This document shows, one piece after another, positions 12,526 through 25,153 of a DNA stretch of 64,000 nt (its first letter is position 1; each line of letters begins with the position of its first letter). The notes below the pieces were generated by a model. The model had not been told where the DNA came from and made no database searches. It worked only from the letters and a program-made list of their open reading frames with translations. Source of the stretch: Paramacrobiotus metropolitanus (taxonomy: Eukaryota; Tardigrada; Eutardigrada; Parachela; Macrobiotidae); the NCBI RefSeq assembly GCF_019649055.1, contig NW_026570391.1, positions 124,001 through 188,000 of the forward strand, in the 5' to 3' direction. Made by a program: the position numbers and the translations under genes.

Positions 12526-13949
12526 GCCGTAATTTCTTCTGAGATACCTATGATTTTGCAAAAAGGCCGCTGGTTCTGCAGACGGCAGTCTTCCGCGCAA
12601 ATCATCAATGTTTTCGCGAAAGAAACGTTGATTTACAAAGATGCCGTATTTCAAACGAATACAACGATGTTTTCGCAAGAAAATTCGTTTGGTTCGCAAG
12701 AGTGCTGTCGTAATTGCAAAAACATCGATGTTTTTGCGAATAGTCCTGAGGTTTCTAAAAATATGCCGTTATTGCTTCTGAGATACCTTTGATTTTGCAA
12801 AAAGGCCGCTGGTTCTGCAGACGGCAGTCTTCCGCGCGAAATCACCGTTGTTTTCGCGATAAATACGTTGATTTACAAAGATGTCGTATTTCAAGCGAAA
12901 ACATCGATGTTTTTGCAAGAAGATTCGTTGGGTTCGCAAGAGTGCAGTCATATCCGCAGAAACGTTGATGTTTCCGCGTATAGTCCGGAGGTTTCCAAAA
13001 ATACGCCGTAAATGCTTCTGAGAAAATATGATTTTGCAAAAAGGCCGATGGTTCTGCAGACTGCCGTCGTCCGCGCAATATCATCGATGTTTTCGCGAAA
13101 AATACGTTGATTTACAAAGATGCCGTATTTCAAGCGAAAACATCGATGTTTTCGCTAGAAAATTCGTTGGGTTGAGCAAGAGTGCCGTCATTTATGCAAA
13201 AACATCGATGTTTCCGCAGATAGACCTGAGGTTTCCGAAAATACGCCGTTATTTCTTCTGAGATACCTATAATTTTGCAAAAAGGCCGCTGGTTCTGCAG
13301 ACGGCAGTCTTCCGCCCGAAATCATCGATGTTTTCGCCAAAAACAGTTGATTTGCAAAAATATCGTATTTCAGGCGAACACATCGATGTTTTCGCTAGAA
13401 AATTCGTTGGATGAGCAAGAGTGCCGTCATTTATGCAAAAACATCGATGTTTCCGCAGATAGACCTGAGGTTTCCAAAAAAAGCCGTTATTACTTCTGAG
13501 ATACCTATGATTTTGCAAAATGGTCGCTGGTTCTGCAAACGGCAGTCTTCCGCGCGAAATCATCGATATTTCCGCGAAAAATACGTTGATTTACAAAGAT
13601 GTCGTATTTCAAGCGAAAACATCGATGTTTTTCCAAGAAGATTCGTTGGGTTCGCAAGCGTGCTGTCATATACGCAGAAACATCGATGTTTCCGCGTATA
13701 GTCCGGAGTTTTCCAAAAATACGCCGTAAATGCTTCTGAGAAAATATGATTTTGCAAAAAGGCCGCTGGTTCAGCAGACTGCCGTCGTCCGCGCAATATC
13801 ATCGATGTTTTCGCGAAAAATACGTTGATTTACAAAGATGCCGTATTTCAAGCGAAAACATCGATGTTTTCGCTAGAAAATTCGTTGGGTGAGCAAGAGT
13901 GCCGTCATTTATGCAAAAACATCGATATTTCCCCATACAGTTCTGAGGT

Positions 13950-16612
13950 TTGCAAAAATACGCCGTTATTTCTTTTGTGATACCTATGATTTTGCAAAAA
14001 GGTCGCTGGTTCTGCAGACGGCAGTCTTCCGCGCGAAATCATCGATGTTTCCGCGAAACATACGTTGATTTACAAAGATGCCGTATTTCAAGCGAAAACA
14101 TCGATGTTTTCGCAAGAAGTTTCGTTGGGTGCGCAAGAGTGCTGTCATATACGCGGAAACATCGATGTTTTTGCATATAGTCCTGAGGTTCTAAACATAT
14201 GCTGTTATTGCTTCTGAGATACCTATGATTTTGCAAAAAAACCGTTAGTTCTGCAGACGGCAGTCTTCCGCGCGAAATCATCGATATTTCCGCGAAAAAT
14301 ACGTTGATTTACAAAGATGTCGTATTTCAAGCGAAAACATCGATGTTTTTCCAAGAAGATTCGTTGGGTTCGCAAGCGTGCTGTCATATACGCAGAAACA
14401 TCGATGTTTCCGCGTATAGTCCGGAGTTTTCCAAAAATACGCCGTAAATGCTTCTGAGATACCTATGATTTTGCAAAAAGGCCGCTGGTTCTGCAGACTG
14501 CCGTCGTCCGCGCAAAATCATCGATGTTTTCGCGAAAAATACGTTTATTTACAAAAATGCCGTATTTCAAGCGAAAACATCGATGTTTTCGCTAAAAAAT
14601 TCGTTGGGTTAGCAAGAGTGCCGTCATCTATGCAAAAACATCGATATTTCCCCATACAGTTCTGAGGTTTGCAAAAATACGCCGTTATTTCTTTTGTGAT
14701 ACCTATGATTTTGCAAAAAGGTCGCTGGTTCTGCAGACGGCAGTCTTCCGCGCGAAATCATCGATGTTTCCGCGAAACATACGTTGATTTACAAAGATGC
14801 CGTATTTCAAGCGAAAACATCGATGTTTTCGCAAGAAGTTTCGTTGGGTGCGCAAGAGTGCTGTCATATACGCGGAAACATCGATGTTTTTGCATATAGT
14901 CCTGAGGTTCAAAAAATATGCTGTTATTGCTTCTGAGATACCTATGATTTTGCAAAAAAACCGTTAGTTCTGCAGACGGCAGTCTTCCGCGCGAAATCAT
15001 CGATATTTCCGCGAAAAATGCGTTGATTTACAAAGATGTCGTATTTCAAGCGAAAACATCGATGTTTTCGCTAGAAAATTCGTTGGGTGAGCAAGAGTGC
15101 CGTCATTTATGCAAAAACATCGATATTTCCCCATACAGTTCTGAGGTTTGCAAAAATACGCCGTTATTTCTTTTGTGATACCTATGATTTTGCAAAAAGG
15201 CCGCTGGTTCTGCAGACGGCAGTCTTCCGCGCGAAATCATCGATGTTTCCGCGAAACATACGTTGATTTACAAAGATGCCGTATTTCAAGCGAAAACATC
15301 GATGTTTTCGCAAGAAGTTTCGTTGGGTGCGCAAGAGTGCTGTCATATACGCGGAAACATCGATGTTTTTGCATATAGTCCTGAGGTTCTAAAAATATGC
15401 TGTTCTTGCTTCTGAGATACCTATGATTTTGCAAAAAAACCGTTAGTTCTGCAGACGGCAGTCTTCCGCGCGAAATCATCGATATTTCCGCGAAAAATAC
15501 GTTGATTTACAAAGATGTCGTATTTCAAGCGAAAACATCGATATTTTTCCAAGAAGATTCGTTGGGTTCGCAAGCGTGCTGTCATATACGCAGAAACATC
15601 GATGTTTCCGCGTATAGTCCGGAGTTTTCCAAAAATACGCCGTAAATGCTTCTGAGATACCTATGATTTTGCAAAAAGGCCGCTGGTTCTGCAGACTGCC
15701 GTCGTCCGCGCAAAATCATCGATGTTTTCGCGAAAAATACGTTTATTTACAAAAATGCCGTATTTCAAGCGAAAACATCGATGTTTTCGCTAGAAAATTC
15801 GTTGGGTTAGCAAGAGTGCCGTCATCTATGCAAAACATCGATATTTCCCCATACAGTTCTGAGGTTTGCAAAAATACGCCGTTATTTCTTTTGTGATACC
15901 TATGATTTTGCAAAAGGTCGCTGGTTCTGCAGACGGCAGTCTTCCGCGCGAAATCATCGATGTTTCCGCGAAACATACGTTGATTTACAAAGATGCCGTA
16001 TTTCAAGCGAAAACATCGATGTTTTCGCAAGAAGTTTCGTTGGGTGCGCAAGAGTGCTGTCATATACGCGGAAACATCGATGTTTTTGCATATAGTCCTG
16101 AGGTTCTAAAAATATGCTGTTATTGCTTCTGAGATACCTATGATTTTGCAAAAAAACCGTTAGTTCTGCAGACGGCAGTCTTCCACGCGATATCATCGAT
16201 GTTTTCGCGAAAAATACGTTGATTTTCAAAAATGCCGTATTTCAAAGCGAAAACATCGATGTTTTCGCAAGAAGATTCGTTGGTTGCGCAAGAGTGCTGT
16301 CATATACGCAAAAACATCGATGTTTGTGCGAATAGTCCTGAGGTTTCTAAAAATATGCCGTTATTGCTTCTGAGATACCTATGGTTTTGCAAAAAGGTCG
16401 CTGGTTCTGCAGACGGCAGTCTTCCGCGCGAAATCATCGATGTTTCCGCGAAACATACGTTGATTTACAAAGATGCCGTATTCCAAGCGAAAACATCGAT
16501 GTTTTCGCAAGAAGTTTCGTTGGGTGCGCAAGAGTGCTGTCATATACGCGGAAACATCGATGTTTTTGCATATAGTCCTGAGGTTCTAAAAATATGCTGT
16601 TATTGCTTCTGA
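13950..16612 (+). repeat. satellite sub-block with recurring RETYVD-type units
   Basis: A distinctive unit with GAGGTTTGCAAAAATACGCC and TTTCTTTTGTGATACC recurs at about 13950, 14669, 15148 and 15866, and a related unit lies at 16381. The spacings (719, 479, 718 and about 515 bp) are near two or three 240-bp units. This is a third independently homogenised segment of the array. Confidence 0.75.
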
Positions 16613-17581
16613 GATACCTATGATTTTGCAAAAAAACCGTTAGTTCTGCAGACGGCAGTCTTCCACGCGATATCATCGATGTTTTCGCGAAAAATACGTT
16701 GATTTTCAAAAATGCCGTATTTCAAAGCGAAAACATCGATGTTTTCGCAAGAAGATTCGTTGGTTGCGCAAGAGTGCTGTCATATACGCAAAAACATCGA
16801 TGTTTCCGCGTATAGTCCGGAGTTTTCCAGAAATACGCCGTAAATGCTTCTGAGATACCTATGATTTTGCAAAAAGGCCGCTGGTTCTGCAGACTGCCGT
16901 CGTCCGCGCAATATCATCGATGTTTTCGCGAAAAATATGTTGATTTACAAAGATGCCGTATTTCAAGCGAAAACATCGATGCTTTCGCTAGAAAATTCGT
17001 TGGGTTAGCAAGAGTGCCGTCATTTATGCAAAAACATCGATGTTTCCCCATATAGTTCTGAGGTTTCCAAAAATACGCCGTTATTTCTTTTGTGATACCT
17101 ATGATTTTGCAAAAAGGTCGCTGGTTCTGCAGACGGCAGTCTTCCGCGCGAAATCATCGATGTTTCCGCGAAACATACGTTGATTTACAAAGATGCCGTA
17201 TTTCAAGCGAAAACATCGTGTCTTTGCCTGAAGACTCGTTGGGTTCGCTAGAGTGCCGTCACACATATGCAAAAACATCGATGTTTTCGCATATAGTCCT
17301 AAGGTTTCAAAAAATATGCCGTTATTGCTTTTGAGTTACCTATGATTTTGCAAAAAGGCCGCTGGTTCTGCAGACGGCAGTGTTCCGCGCGAAATCGTCG
17401 ATGTTTTCGCGAAAAATACGTTGATTTACAAAGATGCCGTCTTTCAAGCGAAAACATCGATGTTTTCGCAAGAAGATTCGTTGGTTGCGCAAGAGTGCTG
17501 TCATATACGCAGAAACATCGATGTTTTTGCATATAGTCCTGAGGTTTTTAAAAATATGCCGTTGTTGCTTCTGAGATACCT

Positions 17582-20500
17582 ATGATTTTGCAAAAAAAAC
17601 GCTGGTTCTGCAGACTGCCGTCGTTCGCGCAAAATCATCAATGTTTTCGCGAAAAATATGCTAATTTACAAAGATGCCGTATTTCAAACGAAAACATCGA
17701 TGTTTTCGCAAGAAAATTTGTTGGGTTCGCTGGAGTGCCGTCATATATGCAAAAACATCGATGTTTTTGCGAATAGTGATGAGGCTTCGGAAAATCTTAG
17801 TTATTTGGTTACAAAAACCGATAATTTTGAGCAAAATCCGTCAGTGCAAGAGAACGCCGTCTTCCGTGCGAAATAGTCGATGCTTTCGCCAAAAACAGTT
17901 GGTTTGCAAAAATGCCGTATTTCAAGGGAAAAAATCGATGTTTTTTCATGAAGATTCGTTGGGTTCGCTAGAGTGCCGTCATATATACAAAAAAATCGAT
18001 GTTTTTGCGAATAGTGATGAGGCTTCGGAAAATCTTCGTTATTTGGTTACAAAAATCGATAAGTTTGAGCAAAATCCGTCAGTGCAGCAGAACGCCGTCT
18101 TCCGTGCGAAATAATCGATGTTTTCGCCAAAAACAGTTGGTTTGCAAAAATGCCGTATTTCAAGGAAACCATCGATGTCTTTGCATGAAGATTCGTTGGG
18201 TTCGCTAGAGTGCCGTCATACATATTCAAAAACATCGATGTTTCCGCATATAGTCCTGAGGTTTTTAAAAATATGCCGTTATTGCTTCTGAGATACCTAT
18301 GATTTTGCAAAAAAACGCTGGTTCTGCAGACTGCCGTCGTTCGCGCAAAATCATCGATGTTTTCGCGAAAAATATGCTAATTTACAAAGATGCCGTATTT
18401 CAAACGAAAACATCGATGTTTTCGCAAGAAAATTCGTTGGGTTCGCTAGAGTGCCGTCATATGTGCAAAAAAATCGATGTTTTTGCGAATAGTGATGAGG
18501 CTTCGGAAAATCTTCGTGATTTGGTTACAAAATCGATAATTTTGGGCAAAATCCGTCAGTGCAACAGAACGCCGTCTTCCGTGCGAAATAATCGATGTTT
18601 TCGCCAAAAACAGTTGGTTTGCAAAAATGCCGTATTTCAAGGAAACCATCGATGTCTTTGCATGAAGATTCGTTGGGTTCGCTAGAGTGCCGTCATACAT
18701 ATTCAAAAACATCGATGTTTTCGCATATAGTCCTAAGGTTTCCAAAAATATGCCGTTATTGCTTTTGAGTTACCTATGATTTTGCAAAAAGGCCGCTGGT
18801 TCTGCAGACTGACCTCTTCCGCGCGAAATCTTCGATGTTTTAGCGAAAAATACGTTGATTTACAGAGATGCCGTCTTTAAAGCGAAAACATCGATGTTTT
18901 CGCAAGAAGATTCGTTGGTTGCGCAAGAGTGCTGTCATATACGCAGAAACATCGATGTTTTTGCATATAGTCCTGAGGTTTTTAAAAATACGCCGTTATT
19001 GCTTCTGAGATACCTATGATTTTGCAAAAAAAACGCTGGTTCTGCAGACTGCCGTCGTTCGCGCAAAATCATCGATGTTTTCGCGAAAAATATGCTAATT
19101 TACAAAGATGCCGTATTTCAAACGAAAACATCGATGTTTTCGCAAGAAAATTCGTTGGGTTCGCTAGAGTGCCGTCATATATGCAAAAACATCGATGTTT
19201 TTGCGAATAGTGATGAGGCTTCGGAAAATCTTAGTTATTTGGTTACAAAAACCGATAATTTTGGGCAAAATCCGTCAGTGCAACAGAACGCCGTCTTCCG
19301 TGCGAAATAATCGATGTTTTCGCCAAAAACAGTTGGTTTGCAAAAATGCCGTATTTCAAGGGAAACCATCGATGTCTTTGCATGAAGATTCGTTGGGTTC
19401 GCTAGAGTGCCGTCATACATATTCAAAAACATCGATGTTTTCGCATATAGTCCTAAGGTTTCCAAAAATATGCCGTTATTGCTTTTGAGTTACCTATGAT
19501 TTTGCAAAAAGGCCGCTGGTTCTGCAGACTGACCTCTTCCGCGCGAAATGTTTGATGTTTTAGCAAAAAATACGTTGATTTACAGAGATGCCGTCTTTCA
19601 AGCGAAAACATCGATGTTTTCGCAAGAAGATTCGTTGGTTGCGCAAGAGTGCTGTCATATACGCAGAAACATCGATGTTTTTGCATATAGTCCTGAGGTT
19701 TTTAAAAATACGCCGTTATTGCTTCTGAGATACCTATGATTTTGCAAAAAAAACGCTGGTTCTGCAGACTGCCGTCGTTCGCGCAAAATCATCGATGTTT
19801 TCGCGAAAAATATGCTAATTTACAAAGATGCCGTATTTCAAACGAAAACATCGATGTTTTCGCAAGAAAATTTGTTGGGTTCGCTGGAGTGCCGTCATAT
19901 ATGCAAAAACATCGATGTTTTTGCGAATAGTGATGAGGCTTCGGAAAATCTTAGTTATTTGGTTACAAAAACCGATAATTTTGAGCAAAATCCGTCAGTG
20001 CAAGAGAACGCCGTCTTCCGTGCGAAATAGTCGATGCTTTCGCCAAAAACAGTTGGTTTGCAAAAATGCCGTATTTCAAGGGAAAAAATCGATGTTTTTT
20101 CATGAAGATTCGTTGGGTTCGCTAGAGTGCCGTCATATATACAAAAAAATCGATGTTTTTGCGAATAGTGATGAGGCTTCGGAAAATCTTCGTTATTTGG
20201 TTACAAAAATCGATAAGTTTGAGCAAAATCCGTCAGTGCAGCAGAACGCCGTCTTCCGTGCGAAATAATCGATGTTTTCGCCAAAAACAGTTGGTTTGCA
20301 AAAATGCCGTATTTCAAGGGAAACCATCGATGTCTTTGCATGAAGATTCGTTGGGTTCGCTAGAGTGCCGTCATACATATTCAAAAACATCGATGTTTCC
20401 GCATATAGTCCTGAGGTTTTTAAAAATATGCCGTTATTGCTTCTGAGATACCTATGATTTTGCAAAAAAAACGCTGGTTCTGCAGACTGCCGTCGTTCGC

Positions 20501-21889
20501 GCAAAATCATCGATGTTTTCGCGAAAAATATGCTAATTTACAAAGATGCCGTATTTCAAACGAAAACATCGATGTTTTCGCAAGAAAATTCGTTGGGTTC
20601 GCTAGAGTGCCGTCATATGTGCAAAAAAATCGATGTTTTTGCGAATAGTGATGAGGCTTCGGAAAATCTTCGTGATTTGGTTACAAAAATCGATAATTTT
20701 GGGCAAAATCCGTCAGTGCAACAGAACGCCGTCTTCCGTGCGAAATAATCGATGTTTTCGCCAAAAACAGTTGGTTTGCAAAAATGCCGTATTTCAAGGG
20801 AAACCATCGATGTCTTTGCATGAAGATTCGTTGGGTTCGCTAGAGTGCCGTCATACATATTCAAAAACATCGATGTTTTCGCATATAGTCCTAAGGTTTC
20901 CAAAAATATGCCGTTATTGCTTTTGAGTTACCTATGATTTTGCAAAAAGGCCGCTGGTTCTGCAGACTGACCTCTTCCGCGCGAAATCTTCGATGTTTTA
21001 GCGAAAAATACGTTGATTTACAGAGATGCCGTCTTTAAAGCGAAAACATCGATGTTTTCGCAAGAAGATTCGTTGGTTGCGCAAGAGTGCTGTCATATAC
21101 GCAGAAACATCGATGTTTTGCATATAGTCCTGAGGTTTTAAAAATACGCCGTTATTGCTTCTGAGATACCTATGATTTTGCAAAAAAAACGCTGGTTCTG
21201 CAGACTGCCGTCGTTCGCGCAAAATCATCGATGTTTTCGCGAAAAATATGCTAATTTACAAAGATGCCGTATTTCAAACGAAAACATCGATGTTTTCGCA
21301 AGAAAATTCGTTGGGTTCGCTAGAGTGCCGTCATATATGCAAAAACATCGATGTTTTTGCGAATAGTGATGAGGCTTCGGAAAATCTTAGTTATTTGGTT
21401 ACAAAAACCGATAATTTTGGGCAAAATCCGTCAGTGCAACAGAACGCCGTCTTCCGTGCGAAATAATCGATGTTTTCGCCAAAAACAGTTGGTTTGCAAA
21501 ATGCCGTATTTCAAGGAAACCATCGATGTCTTTGCATGAAGATTCGTTGGGTTCGCTAGAGTGCCGTCATACATATTCAAAAACATCGATGTTTTCGCAT
21601 ATAGTCCTAAGGTTTCCAAAAATATGCCGTTATTGCTTTTGAGTTACCTATGATTTTGCAAAAAGGCCGCTGGTTCTGCAGACTGACCTCTTCCGCGCGA
21701 AATGTTTGATGTTTTAGCAAAAAATACGTTGATTTACAGAGATGCCGTCTTTCAAGCGAAAACATCGATGTTTTCGCAAGAAGATTCGTTGGTTGCGCAA
21801 GAGTGCTGTCATATACGCAGAAACATCGATGTTTTTGCATATAGTCCTGAGGTTTTTAAAAATACGCCGTTATTGCTTCTGAGATACCT
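17582..21889 (+). repeat. two tandem copies of a 2,154-bp satellite super-repeat
   Basis: 17582-19735 and 19736-21889 align over their whole length with an offset of 2,154-2,156 bp; a third copy begins at 21890 and diverges after about 150 bp. Shared rare changes include AAATAGTCGATGCTTTCGCC at both 17871 and 20025, and TTTTAGCAAAAAATACG in the second half. The unit is about nine 240-bp repeats long. The few differences, mostly one-base indels in A or G runs, indicate a recent event or assembly noise. Confidence 0.88.
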
Positions 21890-23325
21890 ATGATTTTGCA
21901 AAAAAAACGCTGGTTCTGCAGACTGCCGTCGTTCGCGCAAAATCATCGATGTTTTCGCGAAAAATATGCTAATTTACAAAGATGCCGTATTTCAAACGAA
22001 AACATCGATGTTTTCGCAAGAAAATTCGTTGGGTTCGCTAGAGTGCCGTCATATACGCAGAAACATCGATGTTTTTGCATACAGTTCTGAGGTTTGCAAA
22101 AATACGCCGTTATTTCTTTTGTGATACCTATGATTTTGCAAAAAGGTCGCTGGTTCTGCAGACGGCAGTCTTCCGCGCGAAATCACCGATGTTTTCGCGA
22201 GAAATCCGTTGATTTGCAAAGATGCCGTATTTCAAGCGAAAACATCGATGTTTTTGCCAGAAAAGTGGTTGGGTTCGCAAAAGTGACGTCATATATGCCG
22301 AAACATCGATGTTTCTGCAAGAAGATTCGTTGAGTTCGCAAGGATGCCGTCATATATGCAGAAACATCGATGTTTTTGCGAATGGTGATGAGGTTTCGGA
22401 AATTTGTCGTTATTTTGTTACAAAAACCGATAATTTTGAGCAAAATCCGTCAGTGCTACAGAACGCGGTCTTCCGTGCGAAATAATCGATGTTTTCGCGA
22501 AAAGCAGTTGGTTTGCAGAAATTCCGTATTTCAAGCGAAAACATCGATGACTTTCCAAGAAGATTCGTTGGGTTCGCAAGAGTACTGTCATATATGCGAA
22601 AACATCGATGTTTTCGCATATAGTCCTGAGGTTTCTAAAAATATGCCGTTATTGTTGCTTCTGAGATACCTATGATTTTGCAAAAAGGCCGCTGGTTCTG
22701 CAGACGGCCGTTTTCTGCGCGAAAACATCGATGTTTTTGCGAAAAATCCCTTGATTTGCACAGATGCCGTATTTCAAGCGAAAACATCGATGTTTTTCCA
22801 GGAAAATTCGTTGGGTTCGCAAGAGTGCCGTGATATATGCAAAAACATCGATGATTTTGCGAATAGTGATGAGGTTTCGGAAATTTGTCGTTATTCTGTT
22901 AAAAAAACCGATAATTTTGCGCAGAATCCCTCGGTCCTACAGAATGTCGTCTTTCGCACAAAAACATCGATTTTTTTCCGAAAAATTCGCTGATTTGTAA
23001 AGATGCCGTATTTCATGCGAAAACATCGATATTTTCGCAAAAAAATTTGTTAGGTTCGCAAATTTGCCGTTATATATGCGAAAACATCGCTGTTTTTGCA
23101 TATACTCTTGAGGTTTCCGAAAATATGCCGCTACTGCTTCTAAAATACCTGTAATTTTACGAAAAGTCCGCTGGTTCTGCAGAATGCCGTCTTTCGCGCG
23201 AGAGCATAAGTGTTTTTTGCGAAAATCCGTTGATTTGCACAAATGCCTTATTTCGTGCGAAAACATCGATGTTTTCGCAAATTGTCCGGAAGTCTTGCAA
23301 AAACGCCGTCGTTTGGCGTATAACC

Positions 23326-24157
23326 CGTTTGGCATACAAACAAATATGTGTTTTAGACACGGACACGGAGAGAAGAAAAGAAAGGAATCATTGGTAATCT
23401 GCTTATCTGCGGGGGCGGAGTTATGAGTAAGACGCAGTAAGTGGTGCCGGCTTCCGGAAAACGCGAGATCGCCAGCCGGAAACTGGGACCGGTTGGCCAG
23501 AATGAATCGATGTTGTTGCAGTGGCGAGAGTGTCTCACTTGCTCATCGCGACGGTTTTTGCTTCGTTTTCTTTTACACCGACACGTGACTAACGGTCCAC
23601 TGCGACACGCCGGAACAGGCTGACATCCGACCGCCGGTAATTATTTTACTAGTAGTAGCCAAACCAAAAAAACAAAAACTGCAAGCGCTGGTACACTGCT
23701 TGATATGTAGTTAAAATTTAGTCGCTCATAATTAGATGATGCTTCTCTCTGGCCATCTTCTTAGACACAGTTTAGATATGCGAGTATTACGTGATGAAAC
23801 AATTGCCGGCTTGTTGGCTACGAGTAGTTTCAGAAGCGGCTGCGCAGACGTGTAGTATGAATACATGCTATGTGTACTTTTTAAGTTTTACGATAGAAAT
23901 TACGAGAACCACTGGCACACAGACACAGTTATGCGTCACATTGCACAATGCGTTACAGTACTGTAGCCGCTAGATGAAGTGAGACCACAGAGTCTGGTGT
24001 ACGGAAATTGCAAGCGTACTTTGCTCCATGCAAAAATGTTTTTGATTTCAAACCGTTTCACTCTGCTGCTACCAACATTTTACATGTTTTGCTGTTCTTT
24101 GCTATTTTCTTATTCTTTGCAACGAAAGATATTTATTTTAAGAGCACAATGTCAGAG
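23326..24157. other. no gene; 26-bp inverted-repeat arm at 23963-23988
   Basis: No coding region is supported between the satellite edge and the hAT-type element. The arm starting GTAGCCGCTAGATGAAG at 23963-23988 is exactly complementary to 25128-25153. A short stretch at about 23888-23930 (TTTACGATAGAAATTACG) recurs at about 59336, so there is another old dispersed repeat here. Confidence 0.6.
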
Positions 24158-25153
24158 CTCTGATATAGGGTTGTTAACGGTGCGGTTTTTTACCAGTGCA
24201 CCGGTGCAATTTGGAAAAATTGCGGTGCAATTTTGGAAAAAAAATTGGTACATGCGGTGCGGTTTTTGATAAAAACCACACCGGCGCACACCGGTGCGTT
24301 TGGGTAACCGCGTTGACGTACACCGGTTAACCACCGGTTAACCGAAGATATCGCAAAATTGTAATTTTAATGAAAATTTTTATGAGACGACGGTGCAGGC
24401 TGGATTCGCGCCTATTAAACGCACGGGCCATGACGGGCGTAAGTGTGTAACGTACAAAAATATCCACTCACAAGTCACAAGTTATACATGAAGCTGGCTT
24501 GAATATCGGCTTGAAACTGCAGCTGCTGCAACAACCGGGCTGCCATAAGAAAGAAAATGTGAAGGACTGTAGCGCAAGCGTTTGACAGTTTCCACGCTCT
24601 ACAATTTTTTTCGTCATTAAAATTTCTCGAAAATCCCTTTTCGATGTTTTACGTCTTTGTAACAGTTTCGCTACGACTGGATGCATTCTGCTGGGGATGC
24701 TTTTAGGAAGTTTAACTTAAGCCCAAAAATTCCGGCGGGATAAAGAGGAAAGCGCAGAGCGCGTAACATTTCGCGATTACAGTACTGATGTGCGCTGCAC
24801 CGGTGTACACCGGTGCGGTGCGGTGCAAAAAACTGCGGTGCGATTTTCGATTTTCACCACACCGTCCGGTGCGGTTTTTCGCTTTACACCGATTGAGTAG
24901 GTGCGATTTCTGTAAAAAACCGCACCGAAGCCACACCGGTGTACACCGCACCGCACCGTTAACAACCCTACTCTGATAGTTCGCTATTTATAAATTTGAT
25001 TTGTTGTGGTTTGGGGTGCCCCTAGCAGGGGCAGTATAGTACTAAATGCAATGCAGTGTGCGCCACCCGGTGGGTGAAAGGCTCGTGCTCATTGCCCGAC
25101 GAGTACAAGGCAGCGCCCGATCTAACAGTGGTCTCACTTCATCTAGCGGCTAC
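23963..25153. repeat. 26-bp inverted repeat pair enclosing the hAT-type element
   Basis: 23963-23988 and 25128-25153 are perfect reverse complements (starting GTAGCCGCTAGATGAAG and ending GAGACCAC). They enclose about 1.14 kb, including the whole 805-bp hAT-type element. I do not see a matching direct duplication outside the arms, so this is either an older element into which the hAT element jumped or two oppositely oriented copies of a short repeat. Confidence 0.7.
24158..24978. mobile_element. non-autonomous hAT-type element with 8-bp target duplication
   Basis: The element itself is 24166-24970 (805 bp). It begins TAGGGTTGTTAACGGTGCGG and ends with the exact reverse complement of that sequence. 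It is flanked on both sides by the 8-bp direct repeat CTCTGATA (24158-24165 and 24971-24978). An 8-bp duplication and a TAGGGTTG-like terminus are typical of the hAT superfamily. Subterminal regions are packed with GGTGCGG and ACCGGTG motifs, as expected for transposase-binding repeats. There is no transposase frame, so it would depend on a transposase encoded elsewhere. The termini are intact, which suggests fairly recent insertion. Confidence 0.9.

Larger units (their letters stand above)
1588..23325 (+). repeat. satellite array, 60-bp palindromic monomers in about 240-bp higher-order units
   Basis: This is an uninterrupted tandem array of about 21.7 kb. Successive ATCGATG cores at 3551, 3612, 3730 and 3790 show spacings of about 60, 118 and 60 bp. 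A 240-bp unit therefore holds four related 60-bp monomers, one of which has lost the core. Monomer landmarks are A: GTTGATTTACAAAGATGCCG; B: TTCGTTGGGTTCGCAAGAG; C: CCTGAGGTTTCTAAAAATA; D: GCTGGTTCTGCAGACGGCAG. A, B and D end in a dyad whose core is AAAACATCGATGTTTT, extended to GC-rich ends; C has GAGATACCTATGATT there instead. All monomers face the same way. The edges (1.59-1.9 kb and 22.7-23.3 kb) are clearly more diverged, as expected if unequal exchange homogenises the centre. Open frames occur in several frames of both strands, but none looks like a protein family. Confidence 0.97.

Noticed and set aside
1588-23325. CRISPR array
   Set aside because: Regular palindromic repeats at constant spacing look superficially similar, but the spacers are themselves repeats, the unit is about 60/240 bp, and the context is eukaryotic.
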